Part shown: positions 6,460 through 14,795 of the stretch, piece after piece
Position numbering within the stretch: position 1 is the first letter of the stretch
Layout of the letters: the number at the start of each line of letters is the position of its first letter
Assembly (NCBI GenBank): GCA_002350625.1
Contig: DEFE01000053.1
Location: 35,941 to 66,099 of the forward strand
DNA: 30,159 nucleotides
Source of the DNA: Lachnospiraceae bacterium UBA2860
GTDB taxonomy: Bacteria > Bacillota > Clostridia > Lachnospirales > Lachnospiraceae
Direction: 5' to 3'
Notes under the pieces: generated by a model
Seen by the model: the letters and a program-made list of their open reading frames with translations, nothing else
Database searches by the model: none
What the model was told of the DNA's origin: nothing
Program-made: the position numbers and the translations under genes

Positions 6460-8350
6460 CCTCGGAGACGCGGAGAGCGCGGTCGCGCGCGCCCGCTGCG
6501 AGCGGGGACCGGTACCGGAGATCCTGACCATATGCGACGCGAAGAGCTTGATCACGGCTTACGCGCTCACGGAAGATGGGACGCTTGTCATCGGCGAGGC
6601 CGCCTGCTATTGTGACGGCGCAAAAAAGAGAAGGCTTCGCTTCAAAAGCCGTTTTCTTACGGAGTCATCTGCGCACGCGGACATCCGCGCTTTTGCCGCC
6701 GGGGTACTGGGCGAGCTCAGAGGGAGCGGCGAACTGGTCGGCGGGGAGGACGTGCTCTTTTATATCGGATGCCCGGCCGGCTGGGACAAGCACGCCCGCG
6801 AGGCGTACAGAGAGATCTTTGAGGGCGTGGGCTACCCGCCCGCCCGGATCATCTCGGAGTCGAGGGCAGCTCTTGTATCCGCGTGCCAGTCGAAGCATCT
6901 GCAGATCGGGCAGGATATCCTTTCGAAGCCGCTGCTCGTGGTAGACATCGGGTCCTCCACGACGGATTTTGCCTATGTGCTTCAAGGGCATGAGGCAGAG
7001 ATGAGAACGGCCGGTGAGGTGACGCTCGGCGGCGGCATCCTGGACGAACTCCTGCTTGCCCATGCCGTCAGCTATTCGAACCGCGCGGAGAAAATCCGGG
7101 AGGTATTTGCGAAGAGCGAGTCCTGGAAGAATTACTGTGAGTTTGCGGCGCGCCGGCTGAAGGAACGCTATTTCGGAGATGAGGAGTACTATAAGGACCA
7201 CAGCTGCTCGGAGAGCGTTCTCATTCAGTATGACAAACCGCTGCCGCTTAAGATCTCGATGGATCAGGAGATCGCCCGCGAGGTCTTAAGCGCCTCCTCG
7301 GACCGCCTTCACGGGAAGTCCTTCGTGCAGGTGCTCACCGAGAGCCTTGAAGAGGTAAGGAACGCGCTGAAGGATGACGAGGCGCCGGAGCTGCTTTTCC
7401 TGACGGGCGGCGTATCCCGCATGCCGGCGGTGCGCGCCATCTGCCGGAAGGTCTTCCCGGACGCGGTCGTGATCGCCGGCGCGGAGCCTGAATTTGCCGT
7501 TGCGCGCGGTCTCGCCCTGTGCGGACAGATCGACGCGGAGCTTGCGGCTTTCAGGAGAGATATCGATGAGCTGAAGCGCTCCTCGGTCATCGAGGACATC
7601 GTGAAGGCGCACATCGCCGAGCTCTACAGGAGCGCGGTGGAGACGATGGTGCCGCCCATCCTTGAGCACGCGGCTGCTCCTGTCTTTGACATGTGGCGGG
7701 ACGGCGCGATCGAGCGGCTCGATGACACGGACGAGGCGCTGAGCCGTGAGATCACCCGCTATCTCGAATCTGATGAGGCGAGGGAACTCCTGCATAGCGT
7801 CATCAGTGCCTGGATGGGCCCGGTGGCGGACGAGCTCTCCGAGTATACGGTGCCGATCTGCGTGCGGCACGGCGTCCCGTACACGGCGCTGAGCCTCTCC
7901 GCATATCTCTCCGTGGAGGATGTCGATATCGGGCTCGAGGCGAAAAACGTGTTTGCCGTGGAGGAGATCACGCTGATGATCGACTCCATCATCAGCATCA
8001 TCGTCGGGCTGATCTGCGGCGGGAGCGGCATCGCTATGATCTCGAGCGGCCCGGAGGGTATCGTCGCGGGCGCGGCCGTATCTCTCCTTGTGCTGATCCT
8101 CGGCAAAAAGAGGATGGAGAAGGCATTCATGAACGCGGACATCCCGAAGCCCATGCGGCGCATCATCCCGAAGAACGCGTTCCGGTCGCGGATTGATTCC
8201 GTATCCGCACGTGTGGAGGAGACCTTCTATTCTAACCTGGAGACGGACAAAAACGAGGAGATCATCGGACAGATGGTCGACGCGATCGCACTTGAAATCG
8301 AGACCTGCCTGACGAGAATGGCGGAAGTCGTAGAGATTCCGCTCGGCTGA
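6437..8350 (+). CDS. Hsp70-like ATPase with a C-terminal membrane segment
   Basis: A 637-residue protein from ATG 6437, preceded by AGAAGGGGA at 6421-6429; an upstream in-frame start at 6353 lies inside the previous gene. The actin/Hsp70 ATPase core is visible: phosphate-1 FYGFDLGD (4-11), phosphate-2 LLVVDIGSSTTDF (166-178) and adenosine motif LLFLTGGVSRMP (319-330). Instead of DnaK's beta-sandwich and lid, the part after about residue 365 is helical and contains a 45-residue hydrophobic hairpin (about 511-556), then a helical tail. This suggests a membrane-attached ATPase, not the housekeeping chaperone DnaK. It overlaps the GrpE-tail protein upstream and lies 17 bases from the cellulase gene downstream. 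Function unknown; membrane-protein quality control or cell-envelope organisation are possible roles. Confidence 0.8.
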   Translation: MNRFYGFDLGDAESAVARARCERGPVPEILTICDAKSLITAYALTEDGTLVIGEAACYCDGAKKRRLRFKSRFLTESSAHADIRAFAAGVLGELRGSGELVGGEDVLFYIGCPAGWDKHAREAYREIFEGVGYPPARIISESRAALVSACQSKHLQIGQDILSKPLLVVDIGSSTTDFAYVLQGHEAEMRTAGEVTLGGGILDELLLAHAVSYSNRAEKIREVFAKSESWKNYCEFAARRLKERYFGDEEYYKDHSCSESVLIQYDKPLPLKISMDQEIAREVLSASSDRLHGKSFVQVLTESLEEVRNALKDDEAPELLFLTGGVSRMPAVRAICRKVFPDAVVIAGAEPEFAVARGLALCGQIDAELAAFRRDIDELKRSSVIEDIVKAHIAELYRSAVETMVPPILEHAAAPVFDMWRDGAIERLDDTDEALSREITRYLESDEARELLHSVISAWMGPVADELSEYTVPICVRHGVPYTALSLSAYLSVEDVDIGLEAKNVFAVEEITLMIDSIISIIVGLICGGSGIAMISSGPEGIVAGAAVSLLVLILGKKRMEKAFMNADIPKPMRRIIPKNAFRSRIDSVSARVEETFYSNLETDKNEEIIGQMVDAIALEIETCLTRMAEVVEIPLG

Positions 8351-8367
8351 TAACAAAGGAGTAAGCG

Positions 8368-10572
8368 ATGAAAAAACAATGGAGTAAACGGATCCTTATG
8401 ACTGCCGCCTGTGTCCTTACGGCGGTCCTTTCCGCCGCGCCCCTTTACGCCTCTGACGCACAGGGAAAAGTAGAAGACGGCGACGTTCAGGTCGCGGTCG
8501 ATTTTGAGGACGGCGGCACGGGAAGCTTTATGACTTATATGAACGGCGGGAGCTGTGAGATCGCCAACGAGGACGGAGCGCTCGCGGTGCACATCACAAA
8601 CTGCGGCTCGCTCGACTACGCCAATCAGGTCTACTATGACGGATTTGCCCTGAACAAAGGCTGCATCTACACCTACAGCTTTGACATATCCTCCGACATT
8701 CCGCGGAAATGCGAATACAGAATCCAGCTGAACGGCGGGGACTATCACGCCTATATGAGCGACCGCATCGACATCGGCCCCGATGTACAGCATGTCGAGA
8801 CGGACTGGACGATGGAGGAGGATTCGGATCCCGCGCCGCGCCTGGTCTTCAATCTCGGAAAGATGGAGGATATGGCGGAGGATCCTGGTGAGCACTGCGT
8901 GAAGATCGATAACATCTCCCTCGTCGTGAAGGATGCTTCCGGCGCGGAGGTGCTGGAGTCTCTTCCCGCGTACCCGGTGCTTACGCTCAGCCAGACCGGC
9001 TATCTCCCGGGAGCGGCAAAGACCGCTTTTGCCAAGGGTGACGGCGAGGAGGGAGAGCAGGATTTTGCCGTCGTTGACGAGAGCGGGAAGGTGTGCTTTG
9101 AGGGGACATTTGCGGCGGCTGCCTATGACCGCGCCTCCGATGAGCGGATCCGGGAAGGCGACTTCTCGGCGTTTGATGAACCGGGCACTTATACGGTGGT
9201 CATGCGTGACGGCGGTGAGGAGGTCAGCTCCTATCCTTTCCGGATCGCGGAGAACGTGTATGACGATCTCTTCCGCGGCGCCGTGCGCATGCTGTATCTG
9301 CAAAGATGCGGGACCAAGACGGATCCCGCGATCGCCGGAGATTTCGCCCACGGCGCCTGCCACATGGCGGAAGCCGTCGTCTACGGGACGGATAAGACAA
9401 AGGATGTGTCCGGCGGCTGGCACGACGCAGGAGACTACGGCCGCTATGTCGTGGCGGGCGCAAAGGCCGTGTCCGATCTCTTTCTGGCCTATGAAGCGTT
9501 CGGGGCTGAGATGGACGACATCGGCATCCCGGAGAGCGGAAACGGCATCCCGGACCTTCTCGACGAAGCGCGCTATGAACTGGATTTCCTTCTGAAGATG
9601 CAGGATGAGGAGAGCGGCCTGGTGTACCACAAGGTGACCTGCTATGCATTCCCCGGATCCGTTCCCCCCGAGGAGGAGACGGACACGCTGGTGATCTCGC
9701 CTGTCTCGACAGCCGCCACGGGAGACTTCGCGGCGGTGATGGCGAAGGCGGCGAGAATCTACGCGGACATCGATCCGGCCTTTGCCGCTTCCGCCGACGA
9801 TGCGGCCATGAAAGCGTACGCGGCCATAAAGGATACCGAGGATCACGAAGGCTTTACCAATCCGCCCGAGATCTCGACCGGGGAGTATCCCGACCGCGGG
9901 ACAAATGACGAGCGCTTCTACGCCGCGGCGGAGCTGTACCTTGCGGGACACGAGGAGCTCGCCGGAGATCTCGCTGCGCTATACAGCGGGAATCTGAAGT
10001 GCGGACTCGGCTGGGCAGGCGTCGGCGGGTATGCTTTCTATGATCTCGCTTTCGCAGCCCCGGAAGGGCTCCCGGAGCTCTCTTTGGAGCTTAAGGGCAG
10101 AATACTCGGCGAGGCGGACGCCCTTATCAAAAAGAGCGAAAAAGACCGCTATTATATGACGCTTGAGAAGAATTATCCCTGGGGCTCCAACATGTCTGTG
10201 GCCAATAACGCCATGCTGCTTCTTTTTGCCGGAGAGCTGTCCGGCGAGGAGGCTTACAGGCTTCTTGCCCTCCGCGCCGTGGATTATCTCACGGGGGCCA
10301 ATTCCCTCGGCATATCCTTCGTCACCGGGTATGGCACGCACACGCCGGAGCACCCGCACCACAGGCCTTCGCAGGCCGTAGGAAAGGCGATGCCGGGCAT
10401 GCTCGCCGGAGGGCCGGATGTCAATCTCGAGGACTCCTATGCGAAGGGCGTGCTGAAGGACCAGGCGCCGGCCAAATGCTATGTGGACAATGAACAGAGC
10501 TATTCCACCAATGAGGTGACGATCTACTGGAATTCCCCGCTCATTACCTGCCTCAGCGCTTTCTTGAAATAG
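8368..10572 (+). CDS. Secreted glycoside hydrolase family 9 endoglucanase with CBM-like N-terminus
   Basis: A 734-residue secreted enzyme. The signal peptide (about 1-28, Lys/Arg then a long hydrophobic core, ending LYA) is followed by a beta-rich region at about 40-190 resembling CBM4/9-type carbohydrate-binding modules, the cellulase N-terminal Ig-like domain (about 200-293) and the GH9 (alpha/alpha)6 catalytic domain (about 298-734). Catalytic features are intact: GGWHDAGDYGRY with Asp353 and Asp356, the HPHHRPS motif at 662-668 and the acid Glu716 in SYSTNEVTIYWNSPL. It should hydrolyse beta-1,4-glucans outside the cell. There is no dockerin, SLH domain or sortase motif, so it is probably a free enzyme. 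Start ATG 8368 follows AAAGGAG. It seems co-transcribed with the Hsp70-like gene. Confidence 0.92.
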   Translation: MKKQWSKRILMTAACVLTAVLSAAPLYASDAQGKVEDGDVQVAVDFEDGGTGSFMTYMNGGSCEIANEDGALAVHITNCGSLDYANQVYYDGFALNKGCIYTYSFDISSDIPRKCEYRIQLNGGDYHAYMSDRIDIGPDVQHVETDWTMEEDSDPAPRLVFNLGKMEDMAEDPGEHCVKIDNISLVVKDASGAEVLESLPAYPVLTLSQTGYLPGAAKTAFAKGDGEEGEQDFAVVDESGKVCFEGTFAAAAYDRASDERIREGDFSAFDEPGTYTVVMRDGGEEVSSYPFRIAENVYDDLFRGAVRMLYLQRCGTKTDPAIAGDFAHGACHMAEAVVYGTDKTKDVSGGWHDAGDYGRYVVAGAKAVSDLFLAYEAFGAEMDDIGIPESGNGIPDLLDEARYELDFLLKMQDEESGLVYHKVTCYAFPGSVPPEEETDTLVISPVSTAATGDFAAVMAKAARIYADIDPAFAASADDAAMKAYAAIKDTEDHEGFTNPPEISTGEYPDRGTNDERFYAAAELYLAGHEELAGDLAALYSGNLKCGLGWAGVGGYAFYDLAFAAPEGLPELSLELKGRILGEADALIKKSEKDRYYMTLEKNYPWGSNMSVANNAMLLLFAGELSGEEAYRLLALRAVDYLTGANSLGISFVTGYGTHTPEHPHHRPSQAVGKAMPGMLAGGPDVNLEDSYAKGVLKDQAPAKCYVDNEQSYSTNEVTIYWNSPLITCLSAFLK

Positions 10573-10595
10573 TGGGTGCGCGAAAAGTGAATTTG

Positions 10596-10604
10596 TGATA
10601 TGAT
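10596..10604 (+). promoter_or_regulatory. Extended -10 promoter for aspartokinase
   Basis: TGATATGAT gives a TGn extension followed by TATGAT (10599-10604) with no strong -35. Transcription would begin near 10611, eight bases before a stable hairpin, leaving a leader of about 53 bases before the aspartokinase ATG. Confidence 0.55.
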
Positions 10605-10618
10605 CTCTTAGATGTTCG

Positions 10619-10650
10619 CAGCTGCTTCTCACGCGGAGCAGCTGTGTTTT
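10619..10650 (+). terminator. Hairpin with U run between cellulase and aspartokinase
   Basis: CAGCTGCT (10619-10626) pairs perfectly with AGCAGCTG (10637-10644) around a 10-base loop, followed by TGTTTT (10645-10650). It can end the cellulase transcript. Because the extended -10 promoter lies just upstream of it, the same hairpin would also be at the 5' end of the aspartokinase mRNA, as an attenuator or stabiliser. Confidence 0.7.
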
Positions 10651-10663
10651 ATGAGGAGGGAAT

Positions 10664-11983
10664 ATGAGTAAAGTCGCTAAATTCGGAGGAAGTTCTCTCG
10701 CGGACGCCAATCAGTTCCGCAAGGCCGGCGATATCGTCCGCGCCGACAGTTCGCGTCTGTTCGTGGTGCCGAGCGCACCGGGAAAGCGCTTTCCGAAGGA
10801 TACTAAAGTGACGGATATGCTGCTTGCCCTGTATAAGAGCGCCGCTGAAGGGGAGGACTTCGACGAACTTCTTGCGGCGATTAAGGCCCGCTATGATGAG
10901 ATTATCACGGGACTTCAGCTTGACATTTCTCTGGACGATGAGTTTGCGGAAATCAGGAGAGTGATGAAGGAGGAGCCGTATGAGGATTATGCGGCCTCCC
11001 GCGGGGAGTATCTGAACGGGCGCATCATGGCGGCCTACCTTGACTTCCCGTTTATTGATCCCTACGAGGCGATCTTCTTCAACGAGGAGGGGACGCTCAA
11101 TTCCTACAAGACGGAAAAGGTGCTCTCAAAGCTGCTCGCCGAGGCGGGACACGCCGTCATTCCCGGCTTCTACGGTCAGGGAAAGGACGGCCGCATCAAG
11201 ACATTCTCGCGCGGCGGCTCCGACATCACGGGCTCTATTGTAGCCAGCGCCGCGAAGGTCGACACCTACGAGAACTGGACGGACGTCTCCGGTTTCCTCG
11301 TCGCGGATCCGCGGGTCGTCAAGGATCCGGTGACGATCCATACGATCACATACAGGGAGCTCCGCGAGCTCAGCTACATGGGCGCCGCGGTTCTCCATGA
11401 AGACGCGATCTTTCCCGTCAGGTCCAAGGGAATTCCGATCAATATCCGCAACACCAACAAGCCGGAAGACGAGGGGACGTGGATCGTCGAGAGCACGGCG
11501 AAGAAGCCGAAGTTTACGATTACCGGCGTCGCCGGCAAGAAGGGCTTCTGCGCTGTCCTCATCTCGAAGGCGATGATGAACTCGGAGATCGGATTCGGCC
11601 GCAAGGTGCTTGAGGCATTTGAGGAAAATCACATCTCCTTCGAGCATATGCCCTCGGGCATCGACACCATGACAATCGTGGTCCACGAGACGGAATTCAT
11701 GGATAAAGAACAGCGCGTGGTCTCTGCGATCCACCGCATGAGCCAGCCGGACAGCGTCGAGATCGAATCGGATCTCGCGCTCATCGCCGTGGTCGGGCGC
11801 GCGATGCGCTCCATGCGCGGCACGGCGGCCAGGATCTTCTCTGCGCTCGCCCACGCGCACGTCAATATCCGCATGATCGACCAGGGCTCATCGGAGCTCA
11901 ACATCATCATCGGCGTGGAGAACAAGGATTTCGAGACGGCGATCCGCGCCATCTACGACATCTTCGTGACGACGCAGCTGTAA
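10664..11983 (+). CDS. lysC: Aspartate kinase with C-terminal ACT domains
   Basis: A 439-residue monofunctional aspartokinase. It opens KVAKFGGSS (residues 3-11), the ATP-binding lysine segment of the family, and has the FSRGGSDITGS catalytic segment at about residues 182-192. Two ACT regulatory domains occupy about 300-439 (ITGVAGKKGFCAVLISK, then ALIAVVGRAM). The enzyme phosphorylates aspartate at the start of lysine/diaminopimelate, threonine and methionine synthesis. ACT domains imply feedback by lysine and/or threonine; which one cannot be told from the sequence by eye. The ribosome site is GAGGAGGG at about 10652-10659. The downstream L,D-transpeptidase begins 27 bases after the stop with no terminator between, so shared transcription is likely. 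Confidence 0.95.
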   Translation: MSKVAKFGGSSLADANQFRKAGDIVRADSSRLFVVPSAPGKRFPKDTKVTDMLLALYKSAAEGEDFDELLAAIKARYDEIITGLQLDISLDDEFAEIRRVMKEEPYEDYAASRGEYLNGRIMAAYLDFPFIDPYEAIFFNEEGTLNSYKTEKVLSKLLAEAGHAVIPGFYGQGKDGRIKTFSRGGSDITGSIVASAAKVDTYENWTDVSGFLVADPRVVKDPVTIHTITYRELRELSYMGAAVLHEDAIFPVRSKGIPINIRNTNKPEDEGTWIVESTAKKPKFTITGVAGKKGFCAVLISKAMMNSEIGFGRKVLEAFEENHISFEHMPSGIDTMTIVVHETEFMDKEQRVVSAIHRMSQPDSVEIESDLALIAVVGRAMRSMRGTAARIFSALAHAHVNIRMIDQGSSELNIIIGVENKDFETAIRAIYDIFVTTQL

Positions 11984-12010
11984 ATCGCTTTTTTCGGGGA
12001 GTAGAGAGCG

Positions 12011-13537
12011 GTGCAGAAAAAAGACTGGATGCGGCTAAGGCCGGAGAAGATGAAGCGGCTGCTGAAGACTGCTTTGCACATTGTGCTCTTCTCGGTGGCC
12101 ATTGCCTATATCGCGGGCATATTCATTCTGAGAGGGCGCTTCATGGATCGCACCTCCGTAAACGGAGTCGATGTCAGCCACATGACGGCGGCGGAGGCCG
12201 AGACGGCCTATCGCGTCACCTATGAGGACTGGAAGCTCAATGTGCGGACGATCGAAGGGGAGACGGAAGTGATCGACGGGGACGAGATTGGCTTTGCGCT
12301 CGCCATGGATCCGTCCTTTCCGGCGATGATCCGGAGGCAGAATTTTCTCAAATGGCCCTTGACGCCCTATCTGGATACGTCGATTAAAAGCACGGGCAGC
12401 GCCGTGTTTGACGCGGGAAAACTGAAAAAGGCGATCGACGGCCTTCGCGCGATGACAAATGAAGCGGTTCGCGACCCGGTCGACGCCCATATCGGCAGGG
12501 CGGAAGAGGGGTATTACGCCATCATCGAGGCGGATGACGGCAACCGCCTGAATCCGGGGCGCACCTACAGCGCGATCTCGCAGGCGATCACGGAGGGAGC
12601 GACGGAGATCGATCTCGATGCGGCCGGCTGCTACGAGAAAGCGTCGGTTTATGCGGACGACGAGGCGCTGAACGAGGCATTTGCGCCGATCGATCAGTTC
12701 CAGCAGACCGTCATCAGTATTAATATGGAGGGCGGCGTCATCGAGCCGCTGACGAAGGAAACCTACGGCTCCTGGCTGGACTTCGACCCGGACACGGGGA
12801 ACATCTCCGTGGACGCGGACGCGGCCTATGCGTACGGCGTCTCATTGTATGACAAGTACAGCACCTTCGGGCACAAGAGGAAATTCCGTGCGCACGCCGG
12901 CGACATCGTCGAGGTGGGCGGCAGCGATTACGACAATTTCGGCTACGAAATGGATCTGGAGACGACGGCCGCCGCGATTAAGGACGCGCTCATGACCGGG
13001 CAGTCGCAGGAGGTCTCCTGCACCTGGATTCAGTACGGCGGGCCGAGGGATGAACTCGGCGGCGACTTCGGAGACACCTATATCGAGATCAGTCTTGACG
13101 AGCAGCAGATGTGGTACTATCTGGAAGGTGAAATCATCGTCGGAACGAGCGTCGTCACGGGCCTTGCGACGGAGACGAGAGCGACGCCCTGCGGATGCTT
13201 CCAGGTACTTGACAAGCTCAGGGACCATCAGATGCAGGGCTCCTACGGGCAGGCATTTTCCAATTACGTCATCGCCATCATGTTCAACGGCATCTGTATC
13301 CATGACAGCTCCTGGCGGGACGATTACGGGAGAGATATCTGGCTCTATGACGGCAGCCACGGCTGCATCAATACGCCTTACAGCGCTGTGAAGACGATCT
13401 ATGAGAACACCTGGGACGGGGTGCCCGTCGTCATCTATGACCGCGCGAACACAGTGCCCTATGTGCACAACGAGCTCTATTCCGGCACGGATCAGGAGAT
13501 CTCGGAGGACTATGAAGAAGCACATGATGATAACTGA
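12011..13537 (+). CDS. Membrane-anchored L,D-transpeptidase (PG_binding_4 + YkuD), copy 1
   Basis: A 508-residue protein from GTG 12011, preceded by GGGGAG at 11996-12001. A basic N-terminus is followed by one membrane helix (about 19-41), then two PG_binding_4-like repeats starting at NGVDVSHMTAAEAE (51-64) and a YkuD catalytic domain at about 356-477. His431 in the CIHDSSW motif and Cys452 in SHGCINT are the expected catalytic residues, so it should be active outside the membrane, making 3-3 diaminopimelate cross-links or attaching proteins to peptidoglycan. It is a clear paralogue of the protein at 26815-28476 (shared HDSSWRD, IWLYDGSHGCINTP). It follows aspartokinase and its last 26 bases overlap the C39-like peptidase gene. 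Confidence 0.92.
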   Translation: MQKKDWMRLRPEKMKRLLKTALHIVLFSVAIAYIAGIFILRGRFMDRTSVNGVDVSHMTAAEAETAYRVTYEDWKLNVRTIEGETEVIDGDEIGFALAMDPSFPAMIRRQNFLKWPLTPYLDTSIKSTGSAVFDAGKLKKAIDGLRAMTNEAVRDPVDAHIGRAEEGYYAIIEADDGNRLNPGRTYSAISQAITEGATEIDLDAAGCYEKASVYADDEALNEAFAPIDQFQQTVISINMEGGVIEPLTKETYGSWLDFDPDTGNISVDADAAYAYGVSLYDKYSTFGHKRKFRAHAGDIVEVGGSDYDNFGYEMDLETTAAAIKDALMTGQSQEVSCTWIQYGGPRDELGGDFGDTYIEISLDEQQMWYYLEGEIIVGTSVVTGLATETRATPCGCFQVLDKLRDHQMQGSYGQAFSNYVIAIMFNGICIHDSSWRDDYGRDIWLYDGSHGCINTPYSAVKTIYENTWDGVPVVIYDRANTVPYVHNELYSGTDQEISEDYEEAHDDN

Positions 13538-14654
13538 ATCAGCGGTACGGCGTCTGTCCACCGCGGCTGTCGCCGCGGCGGTTCTTCTTAGCGCCGCGGG
13601 AAACACATCCGCATCCGCCGCTGATACGCAGCTGCTCTTAAGGGGAGCTCAGGCCGTGTCCGGCGCGAACGCGCAGATGCTCTCGAGAGGAGAGCAGGCG
13701 ACGAAGGAAGCCGTCGCTTCTTACGTGCGCTCCTGCCGGATCGCGGCGATCGAGCGCAAGGAGGCGGAGAAGCGCGCGCACAAGGAGGCGATCCTACGGG
13801 CGCGGCTCTTCGTGCAGCTTCTGTCGGATGGCATCAGTCTTTCGGACAACGCCGGCGTCTACTATGTGTGCGACAACGGCTACGACTATGTCGCGGCCGA
13901 AGAGGGCGGCGCCATGTACGTCTATCTCGTCTGCATCACGCGGAGCGGCGAGTACTTCCTGACCTCCGACACGGTGAACGAGGCCGTCCGCGCAAGGGTC
14001 GCCGACGCGGCGGACAGCTCCTGCCTCCGCTCGACGGAGCAGTTCTGGAATCACGTCATGCTGAGGGACGCGCCGCAGCAGAGCGCGGGGGAGGCACAGG
14101 CGCGGCCGAAGGACGCGAATGGCGTCATGATCGTTCCGTATTACAACCAGTCCAGAGGCTATCTTGTCAACGGGACGTGGATGTACACGGAGTGGCCGCA
14201 CGTCTCCTTCAATGTGAACGGCCACACGATGAGCCAGGCCGGCTGCGGGTTCTTCTCGACGGCGATGGCCCTCTCCTACATCCTGCAGAGAGTCGTGGCG
14301 CCGATCGATTTCAAGGAGAACGGGCAGTATATCGCCGGCGGCGGCTCGGCCGTCACGGTGGGCGTGACCTCGGCGTCGATGTACAGGGTGCCCGCCTATC
14401 TGACGAGCGATATCGGCGAGGTCCTGACGGCACTCAGAAACGGGCAGCCGGTGATGGAACACGTCGGATCGCCGCCATTTACGCTGAACGGGCACTATAT
14501 CCTGCTCGTCGGCCTATTGCCGGACGGAACGATCGCCGTAAACGATCCCGGCCACGTGGAGAACAGCTACTGGTACTGCGGCGTCTCATTTCCGCTCGAG
14601 ACCATCGTCGGCTGCATGAAGGATCCGTCGACGGCCTTTACCGTGTTCGGCTGA
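13512..14654 (+). CDS. Secreted C39-like (papain-fold) cysteine peptidase
   Basis: A 380-residue protein from ATG 13512, inside the end of the transpeptidase gene. This start is chosen because it gives a proper signal peptide (KKH..., hydrophobic 17-35, ending ASA near 36) and GGAGG lies at 13504-13508, though the spacing is short; ATG 13524 is an alternative. A charged helical segment (about 62-100) precedes a unique region and a Peptidase_C39_2 domain at about 205-370: Cys245 in QAGCGFFSTAMALS, His328 in NGHYILLVG and Asp345 in NDPG make the usual triad. Such extracellular enzymes may cut peptides or cell-wall proteins. Overlap with the transpeptidase suggests translational coupling and a joint role at the cell wall; the substrate is unknown. 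Confidence 0.85.
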   Translation: MKKHMMITESAVRRLSTAAVAAAVLLSAAGNTSASAADTQLLLRGAQAVSGANAQMLSRGEQATKEAVASYVRSCRIAAIERKEAEKRAHKEAILRARLFVQLLSDGISLSDNAGVYYVCDNGYDYVAAEEGGAMYVYLVCITRSGEYFLTSDTVNEAVRARVADAADSSCLRSTEQFWNHVMLRDAPQQSAGEAQARPKDANGVMIVPYYNQSRGYLVNGTWMYTEWPHVSFNVNGHTMSQAGCGFFSTAMALSYILQRVVAPIDFKENGQYIAGGGSAVTVGVTSASMYRVPAYLTSDIGEVLTALRNGQPVMEHVGSPPFTLNGHYILLVGLLPDGTIAVNDPGHVENSYWYCGVSFPLETIVGCMKDPSTAFTVFG

Positions 14655-14666
14655 CGGATACAAAGC

Positions 14667-14691
14667 CGGATGCAGGCTTATCAGGCATCCG
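14667..14691 (+). other. Inverted repeat after the peptidase gene, possible weak terminator
   Basis: CGGATGC (14667-14673) pairs with GCATCCG (14685-14691) around an 11-base loop. No U run follows (TTAAGAAAA), so it is a poor intrinsic terminator; it may protect the 3' end of the upstream mRNA. Confidence 0.4.
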
Positions 14692-14703
14692 TTAAGAAAA
14701 TGG

Positions 14704-14732
14704 TTGCATGAAATAAAACTGACTTGTAAAAT
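14704..14732 (+). promoter_or_regulatory. Sigma-A type promoter for the amino-acid symporter
   Basis: TTGCAT (14704-14709) and TAAAAT (14727-14732) are separated by exactly 17 bases in an AT-rich stretch that contrasts with the surrounding coding DNA. The start would be near 14739, giving a leader of about 57 bases before the ATG. Confidence 0.65.
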
Positions 14733-14795
14733 GAAATACCGTAAGGTCATTGTAAGACTTTAAAGTATGAAAGGTGGTTGAAGGAGGGAGAGCCC

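Noticed and set aside
6437..8350. Housekeeping DnaK
   Set aside because: The ATPase motifs are divergent, no DnaK substrate-binding domain or dnaJ/grpE/hrcA neighbours are seen, and a membrane-type hydrophobic stretch is present.
8227..9951. Long minus-strand reading frame (574 codons) opposite the cellulase and the end of the Hsp70-like gene
   Set aside because: It spans two genes with clear domains on the plus strand. Its translation is Arg/His-rich without a recognisable domain, as expected for an antisense frame in GC-rich DNA.
10605..10663. Lysine riboswitch in the aspartokinase leader
   Set aside because: The leader is only about 53 bases, far shorter than the lysine riboswitch of about 170 bases, and only one simple hairpin is present.
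13401..13511. N-terminal extension of the C39-like peptidase
   Set aside because: It would read far into the transpeptidase gene out of frame, and it places the signal peptide internally; ATG 13512 gives a normal secretion signal.
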